A stretch of 46,917 nt of DNA from an uncultured Collinsella sp. (GTDB lineage Bacteria > Actinomycetota > Coriobacteriia > Coriobacteriales > Coriobacteriaceae): positions 1 through 46,917 of the forward strand of contig CAAENA010000052.1 of assembly GCA_900757205.1 (NCBI GenBank). Direction: 5' to 3'. The first letter of the stretch is position 1, and each line of letters begins with the position of its first letter. The position numbers were made by a program, and so were the translations under genes. Below the pieces are notes generated by a model. It was not told the origin of the DNA, did not search any database, and saw only the letters and a program-made list of their open reading frames with translations. This document shows, piece after piece, positions 1-15,035 of this stretch.

Positions 1-73
1 ACATACATCTACCTGCGTGTTTTCTGTCGAAAAACTTTGCTACTCCAAAAACTCAATCGCGTCAAGGCTTTTC

Positions 74-101
74 TTGCCCAACGGTCGGTACCTGATAAAC
101 T
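74..101 (+). promoter_or_regulatory. possible rpoB promoter
   Basis: A TTGCCC hexamer (74-79) lies 16 bp before TAAACT (96-101); each matches 4 of 6 consensus positions. A 6-bp stem hairpin (TGGCGA 118-123 with TCGCCA 133-138) follows in the leader. The match is weak. rpoB may also be read from an upstream rplJL transcript that would lie outside the window. Confidence 0.3.
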
Positions 102-174
102 ATTAGGTTGCGATAACTGGCGAAGCTATGCCTCGCCAATCCACCGAGCATTTCCGTGAAGGAGGAAAAACCTG

Positions 175-3666
<3,492 letters not shown>

Positions 3667-3672
3667 TTGACT

Positions 3673-8148
<4,476 letters not shown>

Positions 8149-8154
8149 TTAGTT

Positions 8155-8176
8155 CCGCCGTTCTAACGAACGGCGG
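8155..8176 (+). other. hairpin after rpoC
   Basis: A perfect 9-bp stem (CCGCCGTTC 8155-8163, GAACGGCGG 8168-8176) with a TAAC loop begins 6 bp after the rpoC stop. No T tract follows, so it is more likely a 3'-end stability hairpin than a terminator. Confidence 0.5.
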
Positions 8177-8192
8177 CGACCTCCGTCGCTGC

Positions 8193-8292
8193 GCGGCCCC
8201 CAGAGCTACAATCTGTCATTCAAAAGGCAGGGCATGACCAAAAGGTCAATGCCCTGCCTTTTTCATGCCACCTTGTACGCTCTGGGGGCCGC
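8193..8292. repeat. 14-bp perfect inverted repeat enclosing the rpoC terminator
   Basis: GCGGCCCCCAGAGC (8193-8206) is exactly the reverse complement of GCTCTGGGGGCCGC (8279-8292). Together the arms enclose the intrinsic terminator at 8222-8264, giving a nested two-stem structure. Confidence 0.8.
8222..8264 (+). terminator. intrinsic terminator of rpoBC
   Basis: AAAAGGCAGGGCAT pairs with ATGCCCTGCCTTTTT, with an additional GACC/GGTC inner stem. The stem is long and near-perfect and is followed by a T run. The A-rich 5' side would also allow termination on the minus strand. Confidence 0.9.
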
Positions 8293-8334
8293 TCGCTTGC
8301 GTATGCTCAACTTGTTGCGTTCCGTTGATCACTT

Positions 8335-8360
8335 GCAAAAAAGGACAGGTTTATTTTGGT
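8335..8360 (+). repeat. GGACAGG-containing repeat, left copy
   Basis: This 26-bp segment matches the reverse complement of 10156-10181 at 24 of 26 positions. The pair flanks the sigma/anti-sigma operon in inverted orientation. The core GGACAGG relates it to the GGGACA hairpins found elsewhere in the window. Confidence 0.7.
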
Positions 8361-8456
8361 AGTTTTTCCTGCTTGAATTTGAAACATTCCGTTTGGTCAA
8401 AGCGTATCTATGGTGAGGGCCCCATCAAGAACCATCAGTGTCACCGGGAGGTGATT

Positions 8457-8975
8457 ATGGAAGAACAAGCTTTTAGACAGGCGGTCGAGGATCACCGAGA
8501 TGTCGTGTTCCGAATCGCCTTGACGTATCTGCGTGATCGCGCTGACGCCGACGATGTCGCTCAAGACGTCTTTCTAAAGTTACTCAAAAGCGATACGCAT
8601 TTTGAAAGCTGGGAGCATCTTCGTCGATGGCTTATCCGGGTCACGATCAATGAATGCAAATCTCTCTTTCGAAAGCCGTGGAGACGCGTGGAGGATATTG
8701 AGAACCTGGCCGATTCGCTTTCGATGGCGCAGGACGAGACCAAGGCCGTCCTGTCGGACGTCATGCGGCTTCCAGAACGATTTCGTATCCCCATCGTGCT
8801 CTATTACTATCTGGGCTTCTCGACTTCAGAGATTGCCGAGTTGTTGCACGTACCAGCCGCGACCGTTCGAACGCGTTTAGCTCGCGGCAGATCGAAACTC
8901 AAGTTCATCCTAGAGGAGGGCGACCGTGAAATCCAACCAAATCAAGCAGGCCTTCGAGTCCGTCCAAGCCGATAG
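8457..8975 (+). CDS. ECF-type RNA polymerase sigma factor
   Basis: This 172-residue extracytoplasmic-function sigma factor would direct RNA polymerase to a stress or envelope regulon. Region 2 is visible near the N terminus (FRIALTYLRDRADADDVAQD), including the DDVAQDVF motif of region 2.2. Region 4 ends the protein, with the helix-turn-helix around STSEIAELLHVPAATVRTRL. The open frame extends further upstream, but ATG 8457 follows GGGAGGTGA (8446-8454), so it is the likely start. The gene overlaps the next one by 50 bp, indicating translational coupling with its putative anti-sigma factor. Its promoter was not identified with confidence. Confidence 0.9.
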   Translation: MEEQAFRQAVEDHRDVVFRIALTYLRDRADADDVAQDVFLKLLKSDTHFESWEHLRRWLIRVTINECKSLFRKPWRRVEDIENLADSLSMAQDETKAVLSDVMRLPERFRIPIVLYYYLGFSTSEIAELLHVPAATVRTRLARGRSKLKFILEEGDREIQPNQAGLRVRPSR

Positions 8976-10002
8976 CGATCTTGCTGACCGTGTTCTTTAT
9001 GCCGCTGCTGGTGAGCCGCTTCGCCGAAAGGGTCACGCGAAGCCTCTGTATGTTGCTGTGATCGGATGCCTTGCCGGGGTGTTGGCGACCGGAGGGGTCG
9101 CCTACGCCGTTGTCAATTCCAGTTATTTTGCCTCTGCCTGGGGAAACCATGGCAACGGAGAGTCCGTTACCTGGACTCAAGGTGGCTCGTCGGGGACTAA
9201 ATATACCTACACCAGAGAGTTTGGTGATGGTATCGCGCCCCAAAGCTTGGAGGGTTCAGTACAGAAGGTCAATCTGTCCGTCGAGGGCAACGGCTACACA
9301 CTCGACATTCATGATATGGCTATCGACCAAAACGGCTGCGGTGCTGTGACGTTTACGCTGTCCAATCCAAATGGTGTTAACTACTACAAGCCGGCAGCAG
9401 AGACAGGCGAACTTGTTCTCTATGGTGAAGAAGAACAAGGCATCGGTACACCCAGCATGAACTTCGGCGAGGAATGGGCTGACACACGCTGCACCATTGA
9501 TAAGGACACATCAAGTGATACTGTCATTAATGGCACGATGTACTTTGCTTCTATGGATCGCGAGCGAGGTTTTCAACATGCGGTCACCTGGAATATCTCG
9601 TGGACCGAGGGCGAAGGAGAGGATGCGAAGCCGTTCGAGGCATCGACGCCCGAGTTTAGCGTTGGAGCGTACGTCGATACTAAGGAACTCCGCTCCGATG
9701 ACTCGCCTCTCGAGATCAGCCCGTTTTCCATCCAGACGCACATCGATGATCTGGGCATTGACGCAGTCACGAAGAAGTTGACGGTTACCTACAAGGATGG
9801 ATCGGAGCAGATTATCGAAGATGACGACGCAGGGGCGTTCAACTTATATTTTTCTTATACGCGCAATAGCGGAGAGAACATCTGGGTGCCAACGAAGTTG
9901 ATTGATGTCGACCAAGTGGTCTCAGTAACGCTTGAGGGCACACGCTGCACTTCAACAGGGGGCGCCGAAACGTCGGAACCCTTTACCATCGTCTATTCGT
10001 AA
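8926..10002 (+). CDS. putative membrane-anchored anti-sigma factor (DUF4179-like)
   Basis: This 358-residue protein has a short cytoplasmic N terminus (1-40), one clear transmembrane helix at about 41-63, and a large Gly/Ser/Thr-rich extracytoplasmic domain. That layout is typical of anti-sigma factors encoded beside ECF sigma factors and resembles the DUF4179 class. No zinc-binding ZAS motif (HxxxCxxC) is visible. The GTG start at 8926 has GAGGAGGG (8913-8920) upstream and lies inside the sigma gene. The function is inferred from topology and the 50-bp overlap. The outer domain has no ligand I can name. Confidence 0.7.
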   Translation: MKSNQIKQAFESVQADSDLADRVLYAAAGEPLRRKGHAKPLYVAVIGCLAGVLATGGVAYAVVNSSYFASAWGNHGNGESVTWTQGGSSGTKYTYTREFGDGIAPQSLEGSVQKVNLSVEGNGYTLDIHDMAIDQNGCGAVTFTLSNPNGVNYYKPAAETGELVLYGEEEQGIGTPSMNFGEEWADTRCTIDKDTSSDTVINGTMYFASMDRERGFQHAVTWNISWTEGEGEDAKPFEASTPEFSVGAYVDTKELRSDDSPLEISPFSIQTHIDDLGIDAVTKKLTVTYKDGSEQIIEDDDAGAFNLYFSYTRNSGENIWVPTKLIDVDQVVSVTLEGTRCTSTGGAETSEPFTIVYS

Positions 10003-10008
10003 GATTTG

Positions 10009-10042
10009 GGGCCGCTTCCTACTAGGGGAGGCGGCCCATTTT
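10009..10042 (+). terminator. terminator of the sigma/anti-sigma operon
   Basis: GGGCCGCTTCC pairs with GGGAGGCGGCCC (one G-T pair) 6 bp after the stop codon, followed by ATTTTG. The stem is strong and the T run short. Confidence 0.75.
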
Positions 10043-10155
10043 GCATTAAATGGACGGTTAGACCGAGCGATATACTTCCGAAGACGCCGCCGATTTCCAT
10101 GCGACAGATGAGAGCAGATCACCGCTGGAGCTCGACGTTTCCGCAGATAAAACCG

Positions 10156-10181
10156 ACCAAAATAAACCTGTCCCTTTTTGG
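10156..10181 (-). repeat. GGGACAGG hairpin, right copy
   Basis: Read on the minus strand, CCAAAA and TTTTGG form a 6-bp stem around a loop carrying GGGACAGG. It is the inverted partner of 8335-8360. A separate 6-bp hairpin (CCGACG 10196-10201, CGTCGG 10206-10211) sits between it and the palindromic element that follows. Confidence 0.7.
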
Positions 10182-10208
10182 CAGGTAACGTTGCCCCGAC
10201 GAGCACGT

Positions 10209-10349
10209 CGGATTCCCGGGCCGGGCGGCACAGGGGTTAAGTTTGTCGCGAGTTCCGCACGAGCCGGAGGCCACTTAATGTGGCCTCCGTGCGAGCCAGG
10301 ACTGTAGAGCAGCAAACTTAACCCCTGTGCCGCCCGGCCCGGGAATCCG
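10209..10349. repeat. palindrome-flanked 69-nt core element, copy 1
   Basis: A perfect 36-bp inverted repeat (10209-10244 with 10314-10349) encloses a 69-nt core (10245-10313). Inside the core is a 9-bp hairpin (GGAGGCCAC/GTGGCCTCC, loop TTAAT, 10266-10288) extended by CGCAC/GTGCG. The same core, 57 of 69 positions identical, is found at 27517-27585 with different arms. It lies 83 bp upstream of the rpsL -35 hexamer. It could be a structured RNA, a hairpin-forming DNA element or a mobile palindrome; no known family was recognised. Confidence 0.9.
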
Positions 10350-10377
10350 CCCCCGCGCACAGGAGGGGATTCCTTTT
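10342..10377 (+). terminator. possible weak terminator overlapping the right arm of copy 1
   Basis: GGAATCC (10343-10349, in the right arm) can pair with GGATTCC further right, just before TTTT. It would compete with the long palindrome for the same strand. The stem is short and imperfect, so this is only a possibility. Confidence 0.3.
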
Positions 10378-10432
10378 GTGTAGGCTTTGCGGAAATGTGC
10401 CAATTTTGGGATACGCCCGGCGGCGTGGTCTG

Positions 10433-10461
10433 TTGACGGCACAGCTAACGCCACGTATCCT
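10433..10461 (+). promoter_or_regulatory. str operon promoter
   Basis: TTGACG (10433-10438, 5 of 6) and TATCCT (10456-10461, 4 of 6) are separated by exactly 17 bp. This would start the rpsL-rpsG-fusA-rpsJ transcript near 10468, leaving a leader of about 87 nt. Confidence 0.75.
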
Positions 10462-10554
10462 ATCGAACTGCGTGTTTCGTAGGGGGATGCTGACCCCTCG
10501 ATTCAAGCCGTTGCACTTTACAGAAAGCTGGAATCATTCGAGAAGGAGTACGCT

Positions 10555-10932
10555 TTGCCTACTATTAACCAGCTGGTTCGCCAGGGCCGTCGTTCCGTGC
10601 CCAAGAAGTCCAAGAACGCTGCTCTGCAGCACAACTCCCAGAAGCGCGGCGTGTGCACCCGCGTCTTCACCACGAGCCCCAAGAAGCCGAACTCGGCTCT
10701 TCGTAAGGTTGCCCGTGTTCGCCTTGTCAACGGCATCGAAGTTACTGCTTACATCCCGGGTGAGGGCCACAACCTGCAGGAGCACTCCATCGTGCTCGTC
10801 CGCGGCGGTCGTGTCCGTGACCTCCCTGGTGTCCGTTATCACGTCATCCGTGGCGCCTACGACGCTGCTCCGGTCCAGAACCGTATGCAGGCCCGTTCCA
10901 AGTACGGTGCTAAGCGCCCCAAGGCCAAATAA
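10555..10932 (+). CDS. rpsL: 30S ribosomal protein S12
   Basis: S12 lies in the decoding centre of the 30S subunit and controls fidelity. The 125-residue sequence matches the family throughout, including KRGVCTRV and PKKPNSALRKV. The TTG start is supported by AGAAGGAG (10541-10548). Lys43 and Pro91 are kept, but the position normally occupied by Lys in GGRVKDLPG is Arg88 here. This is the E. coli K87/M. tuberculosis K88 site, where Lys-to-Arg changes are known to give streptomycin resistance. It is the first gene of the str operon. Confidence 0.98.
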   Translation: MPTINQLVRQGRRSVPKKSKNAALQHNSQKRGVCTRVFTTSPKKPNSALRKVARVRLVNGIEVTAYIPGEGHNLQEHSIVLVRGGRVRDLPGVRYHVIRGAYDAAPVQNRMQARSKYGAKRPKAK

Positions 10933-11006
10933 GCCAGATAACGTTTTGATACTTTCGCCGTGTGCCGTCTTGAGCGCCGCACGGTAGACACTTAAGGAGA
11001 TTTCAC

Positions 11007-11480
11007 ATGCCGCGTCGTGCAGCAGCTAATCGTCGTGAGGTTCAGCCTGACGCCGTTTACAACAACCGCCTGGTGACTCAGCTCATCAACAAGGTCCTTC
11101 TTGACGGCAAGAAGGCCACCGCTGAGCGCATCGTTTACACCGCTTTCGAGATCGTTGCCGAGAAGTCCGAGGGTGGCGACGCTCTCGCTACCTTCAAGAA
11201 GGCTATGGACAACGTCAAGCCCACGCTCGAGGTTAAGCCCAAGCGTGTCGGCGGCGCTACCTATCAGGTCCCGATGGAGGTCAACTCCCGTCGTTCCACC
11301 GCTCTGGGTATCCGCTGGATCGTCAACTTCTCCCGCGCTCGCAAGGAGAAGACCATGGCCGAGCGTCTCGCCAACGAGATCCTCGACGCCTCCAACGGCC
11401 TGGGCGCTTCCGTCAAGAAGCGTGAGGACGTCTTCAAGATGGCCGAGGCCAACCGCGCGTTCTCTCACTATCGTTGGTAA
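11007..11480 (+). CDS. rpsG: 30S ribosomal protein S7
   Basis: S7 nucleates assembly of the 30S head and binds 16S rRNA near the E site. The 157 residues match the usual length, with PRRAAANRREVQPDAVYN at the N terminus and SFSHYRW-like AFSHYRW at the C terminus. ATG 11007 follows AAGGAGA. It is the second gene of the str operon, 74 bp after rpsL and 19 bp before fusA. Confidence 0.98.
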   Translation: MPRRAAANRREVQPDAVYNNRLVTQLINKVLLDGKKATAERIVYTAFEIVAEKSEGGDALATFKKAMDNVKPTLEVKPKRVGGATYQVPMEVNSRRSTALGIRWIVNFSRARKEKTMAERLANEILDASNGLGASVKKREDVFKMAEANRAFSHYRW

Positions 11481-11499
11481 GTTAAGGTAAGGAACTAAC

Positions 11500-13599
11500 A
11501 TGGCTAAGCCTAAGTACAAGCTTTCCGATACCCGTAACATCGGCATCATGGCCCACATCGATGCCGGTAAGACCACCACGACCGAGCGTATTCTTTACTA
11601 CACCGGTAAGACCCACAAGATCGGTGAGGTCCATGAGGGCGCTGCCACCATGGACTGGATGGTTCAGGAGCAGGAGCGCGGCGTAACCATTACCTCCGCT
11701 GCTACCACCTGCTTCTGGAACAAGGACGGCAAGGACTACCGCATCCAGATCATCGACACCCCGGGCCACGTTGACTTCACCGCCGAGGTCGAGCGCTGCC
11801 TGCGCGTCCTCGATGGCGCTGTCGCCGTCTTCGACGCCGTTGCCGGCGTTCAGCCCCAGTCTGAGACCGTTTGGCGTCAGGCTTCTACCTTCAACGTTCC
11901 CCGCATCGCCTTCATCAACAAGTATGACCGCGTGGGCGCTGACTTCTTCAACGCTATCGAGACCATGAAGGATCGTCTCGACGCTAACGCCGTGGCCGCT
12001 CAGGTCCCGATGGGCGCCGAGGACAACTTCTGGGGTGTCATCGACCTGGTCACCATGACTGCATGGGACTTCAAGGCCGACGAGAAGGGCATGACCTACC
12101 CCGAGCCGATGGACGAGATCCCGGCTGAGTTCGCCGACATCGCTGCCACCAAGCGCGAGGAGCTCCTCGACGCTGCTGCCAGCTTTGACGACGAGCTCAT
12201 GGAGAAGATCCTCATGGAGGAGGACTTCACCGTCGAGGAGCTCAAGGCTGCTCTGCGTAAGGGCGTTCTGGCCAACGAGCTCAACCTCGTCTTCGTGGGC
12301 TCCGCCTACAAGAACAAGGGCGTCCAGGAGCTGCTCGACGCTGTCGTCGACTACCTGCCCAGCCCGCTCGACGTTGAGGCCGTCACCGGTACCGATCCGG
12401 ACACCGGCGAGGAGATCCAGCGTCATCCTTCCTTCGACGAGCCCTTCTCCGGCCTGGTCTTCAAGATCATGACCGACCCGTTCGTCGGTAAGCTCACCTA
12501 CGTCCGCGTTTACTCCGGCCGCGCCGAGTCCGGCTCCTACGTTGTCAACGCTTCCAACGGTCAGCGCGAGCGCCTCGGCCGCATCCTCGAGATGAACGCC
12601 GCCGAGCGTATCGACCGTGACGACGCTGCCGCCGGCGACATCGTCGCTTGCGTCGGATTCAAGAACTCCACCACCGGTGACACCCTGTGCGCCGAGGGCA
12701 AGGAGATCGTCCTCGAGAAGATCGAGTTCGCTAAGCCCGTTATCGACGTTGCCATCGAGCCCAAGACCAAGGCCGAGCAGGACAAGATGTCCCTGGCTCT
12801 GACCAAGCTCGCCGAGGAGGACCCGACCTTCCAGGTGTCCACCAACCACGAGACCGGCCAGACCATCATCGCCGGCATGGGCGAGCTGCACCTCGAGATT
12901 ATCGTCGACCGTCTGCTCCGCGAGTTCAAGGTTGACGCTAACGTTGGTAAGCCCCAGGTTGCCTACCGCGAGACCGCTGGTCACGACGTCGAGAAGGCTG
13001 AGGGCAAGTTCGTCCGTCAGTCCGGTGGTCGCGGTCAGTACGGCCACGCCGTCATCAAGCTCGAGAAGATGGAGGAGGGCTTCGGCTACGAGTTCGTCAA
13101 CGCTATCGTCGGCGGCGTCGTGCCCAAGGAGTACATCCCGTCCATCGACAAGGGCATCCAGGAGGCCCTGAACACCGGTGTTATCGCCGGCTTCCCGGTC
13201 CTCGACGTTAAGGTCACCCTGTTCGACGGTTCTTACCACGAGGTCGACTCCTCCGAGGCCGCCTTTAAGATCGCCGGTTCCATGGCTATCAAGGACGCCC
13301 TCAAGAAGTCCGACCCGCAGCTGCTCGAGCCGATCATGGCTGTCGAGGTCGAGACCCCCGAGCAGTACATGGGCGACGTTATGGGCAACCTCTCCGGTCG
13401 CCGCGGCAAGATCGAGGGCATGGAGGATCGCAAGAACAGCAAGCTCATCCGTGCCAAGGTGCCGCTGGGCGAGATGTTCGGTTACGCTACCGACCTTCGC
13501 TCCCAGACCCAGGGCCGTGCATCCTACACGATGCAGTTCGACTCTTATGAGCCCGCGCCCAAGTCCATCGTGGACGAGGTCATGAGCAAGAACGCCTAA
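11500..13599 (+). CDS. fusA: elongation factor G
   Basis: EF-G is the GTPase that drives translocation and, with ribosome recycling factor, splits ribosomes. The 699 residues match the family length. The G1 motif AHIDAGKTTTTER is near the N terminus, followed by the switch II motif DTPGHVDFTAEV and the G4-type motif NKYD. Domains II-V follow in normal order. G4 reads NKYDR where most EF-G have NKMDR, a mild variation. It lies between rpsG and rpsJ in the str operon. Confidence 0.98.
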   Translation: MAKPKYKLSDTRNIGIMAHIDAGKTTTTERILYYTGKTHKIGEVHEGAATMDWMVQEQERGVTITSAATTCFWNKDGKDYRIQIIDTPGHVDFTAEVERCLRVLDGAVAVFDAVAGVQPQSETVWRQASTFNVPRIAFINKYDRVGADFFNAIETMKDRLDANAVAAQVPMGAEDNFWGVIDLVTMTAWDFKADEKGMTYPEPMDEIPAEFADIAATKREELLDAAASFDDELMEKILMEEDFTVEELKAALRKGVLANELNLVFVGSAYKNKGVQELLDAVVDYLPSPLDVEAVTGTDPDTGEEIQRHPSFDEPFSGLVFKIMTDPFVGKLTYVRVYSGRAESGSYVVNASNGQRERLGRILEMNAAERIDRDDAAAGDIVACVGFKNSTTGDTLCAEGKEIVLEKIEFAKPVIDVAIEPKTKAEQDKMSLALTKLAEEDPTFQVSTNHETGQTIIAGMGELHLEIIVDRLLREFKVDANVGKPQVAYRETAGHDVEKAEGKFVRQSGGRGQYGHAVIKLEKMEEGFGYEFVNAIVGGVVPKEYIPSIDKGIQEALNTGVIAGFPVLDVKVTLFDGSYHEVDSSEAAFKIAGSMAIKDALKKSDPQLLEPIMAVEVETPEQYMGDVMGNLSGRRGKIEGMEDRKNSKLIRAKVPLGEMFGYATDLRSQTQGRASYTMQFDSYEPAPKSIVDEVMSKNA

Positions 13600-13659
13600 G
13601 TTCGAGCTCCCTGTTACGTAATCCGCGAGAGCATCTCTCGCACTCTTTGGAGGTTTAAG

Positions 13660-13968
13660 TTGGCTACCCAGAAGATCCGCATTCGCCTCAAGGGCTATGA
13701 TCACGAGGTCGTCGATCAGTCCGCGAAGCTCATCGTCGAGACCGCTCAGAAGACCGGCGCTCGCGTTTCCGGTCCTGTCCCCCTGCCCACCGAGCGCAAC
13801 CTGTACACGGTTATCCGCTCGCCGCACGTGAACAAGGACTCCCGTGAGCAGTTCGAGATGCGCACCCACAAGCGCCTCATCGACATCCTCGACCCCACCT
13901 CGGGCACCGTTGATTCGCTTATGCGTCTCGACCTCCCCGCTGGCGTCGACATCGACATCAAGCTCTAA
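13660..13968 (+). CDS. rpsJ: 30S ribosomal protein S10
   Basis: S10 is a 30S head protein and also the NusE partner in antitermination. The 102 residues match the family (KIRIRLKGYDHEVVDQSA at the N terminus, MRLDLPAGVDIDIKL at the end). The TTG start follows TGGAGG. In most bacteria rpsJ leads the S10 operon; here it closes the str operon and is followed by a terminator. rplC starts 13.9 kb away. Confidence 0.98.
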   Translation: MATQKIRIRLKGYDHEVVDQSAKLIVETAQKTGARVSGPVPLPTERNLYTVIRSPHVNKDSREQFEMRTHKRLIDILDPTSGTVDSLMRLDLPAGVDIDIKL

Positions 13969-13990
13969 GCGATATCGCTCATAGCTTAAA

Positions 13991-14030
13991 GGGCCCCGCT
14001 GCCGTTACGGTAGCGGGGCCCTTTTGTTTT
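13991..14030 (+). terminator. str operon terminator
   Basis: GGGCCCCGCT and AGCGGGGCCC form a long GC stem with an inner CCGT/ACGG pair, followed by TTTTGTTTT. It is placed between rpsJ and the convergent birA end. Confidence 0.92.
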
Positions 14031-14084
14031 GCATGATGGGTTTGGATCGCCGGGTAAGGCTGCCGAGCGGCTGGCTGTGGCGAC

Positions 14085-14861
14085 CTACTCACTCAAGGGG
14101 CGCAATGACGCTTCCTCAAAATGGAAGGATCGCAAGCCGTCTTCTGTTTCGATGCACGCACGACCAAAGCCATCGACCGTTTTAAAGATGCCTCGCGCCA
14201 GCTCGTCACCGGCAGGGGAGCGGGCGATAACGTGCTTTCCAATCCAATTGAGGTGAGCGACATATTCGCCGTGGACGGGCGCGAGCGGTCCGGTGTTTTC
14301 TTCCATGGCGTTGAGGCGTTCTGCCCAGGCATCTATAGCGTCTATAACTGCGTGATAGACCTCATCGAGGAGCATGTCGACAGCTGGAACGTTCTCGTTA
14401 AGGTCCGAGAGACCGATTGCCGGCAGGCCGCCATCGGGCACCTCTTGGGGCGCATAGTTCACATTGACACCAATGCCACAGACGGCGAAAGGTTTGCCTT
14501 CGTTATCGCGTGCGGCCTCGACCAGAATGCCGCCGAGTTTGCGTCCACGCGCGACCAGGTCGTTGGGCCATTTGAGGCCAATCTCGTTTGCAAGACCCTG
14601 TTTTTCGAGCGCCTCGAGCACCGCTAGGCCGCTGACGGCAGCAAGACCAGAGTACTTCGCAGGATTAACGCATGGACGCAGGACAATCGAAAGCAATAGG
14701 TTGCCGGCGGTTGAATCCCACTTGTGGCCGCGCCGGCCGCGTCCTGCTGTCTGAGCCCGGGCGGCAAGTCCTGTGCCGTGCGGCGCTCCCTGTTTTCCTG
14801 CTTCGAGCAGGTCATCGTTGGTCGATCCGGTTACGTCGACTATCGTTAATTTGGCATCCAT
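14085..14861 (-). CDS. birA: biotin--[acetyl-CoA-carboxylase] ligase
   Basis: BirA activates biotin with ATP and attaches it to the lysine of AccB, whose gene lies in the divergent operon. The protein shows the catalytic signature GRGRRGHKW, KWPNDL and GGILVE, followed by the small C-terminal domain. The frame runs further upstream, but ATG at 14861 is preceded by AAGGAGG on the minus strand, giving 258 residues. No N-terminal winged-helix domain is present. It is therefore a monofunctional ligase and not a BirA-type repressor, and the fab/acc operon must be controlled by something else. Confidence 0.93.
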   Translation of the reverse strand: MDAKLTIVDVTGSTNDDLLEAGKQGAPHGTGLAARAQTAGRGRRGHKWDSTAGNLLLSIVLRPCVNPAKYSGLAAVSGLAVLEALEKQGLANEIGLKWPNDLVARGRKLGGILVEAARDNEGKPFAVCGIGVNVNYAPQEVPDGGLPAIGLSDLNENVPAVDMLLDEVYHAVIDAIDAWAERLNAMEENTGPLAPVHGEYVAHLNWIGKHVIARSPAGDELARGIFKTVDGFGRACIETEDGLRSFHFEEASLRPLSE

Positions 14862-14953
14862 AACGGCTGCTACCTCCTTAATGAATAAGTGAATAACGCA
14901 ATGGTGTCGAGAGAGACACAATGTGAAGCCTTTGTCGCATTTGGACAATTTAA

Positions 14954-14969
14954 TGTTAACACGTTAACA
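14954..14969. promoter_or_regulatory. putative fab operon operator 1
   Basis: TGTTAACACGTTAACA is a 7+7 bp perfect inverted repeat with a 2-bp centre. It covers the -35 region of the fabH promoter and also lies in the birA upstream region. A related site follows at 15002-15017. Confidence 0.6.
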
Positions 14970-14984
14970 ACGACTGAAATGCGC

Positions 14985-14990
14985 TATCCT
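14985..14990 (+). promoter_or_regulatory. fabH promoter -10 hexamer
   Basis: TATCCT, the same hexamer as in the str promoter, is preceded at 15 bp by TTAACA inside operator 1. The spacing is short, so the exact -35 is uncertain. Confidence 0.4.
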
Positions 14991-15001
14991 CTCTTGGTCG
15001 A

Positions 15002-15017
15002 TGTAAACACGTCAACA
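15002..15017. promoter_or_regulatory. putative fab operon operator 2
   Basis: TGTAAACACGTCAACA matches operator 1 at 14 of 16 positions and lies 12 bp downstream of the -10 hexamer, 4 bp before the fabH ribosome-binding site. Two copies bracketing the start of transcription suggest a repressor. Confidence 0.55.
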
Positions 15018-15035
15018 ACTCAAAGGAGGTTAGTG

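Noticed and set aside
8265..8456. N-terminal extension of the ECF sigma factor
   Set aside because: The extended frame begins in the rpoC terminator and is Cys-rich and unlike the family. ATG 8457 has a good ribosome-binding site.
10209..10349. tRNA or ordinary rho-independent terminator
   Set aside because: No cloverleaf or CCA end is present, and no T run follows the long stem. The conserved core within private arms does not fit a terminator.
10376..10987. A 203-codon frame overlapping rpsL in another frame
   Set aside because: It is a Ser/Arg/Pro-rich shadow frame across the promoter and rpsL.
11482..13869. A 795-codon minus-strand frame opposite fusA
   Set aside because: The same antisense codon-bias effect; it contains only Leu/Val/Asp-rich shadow sequence.
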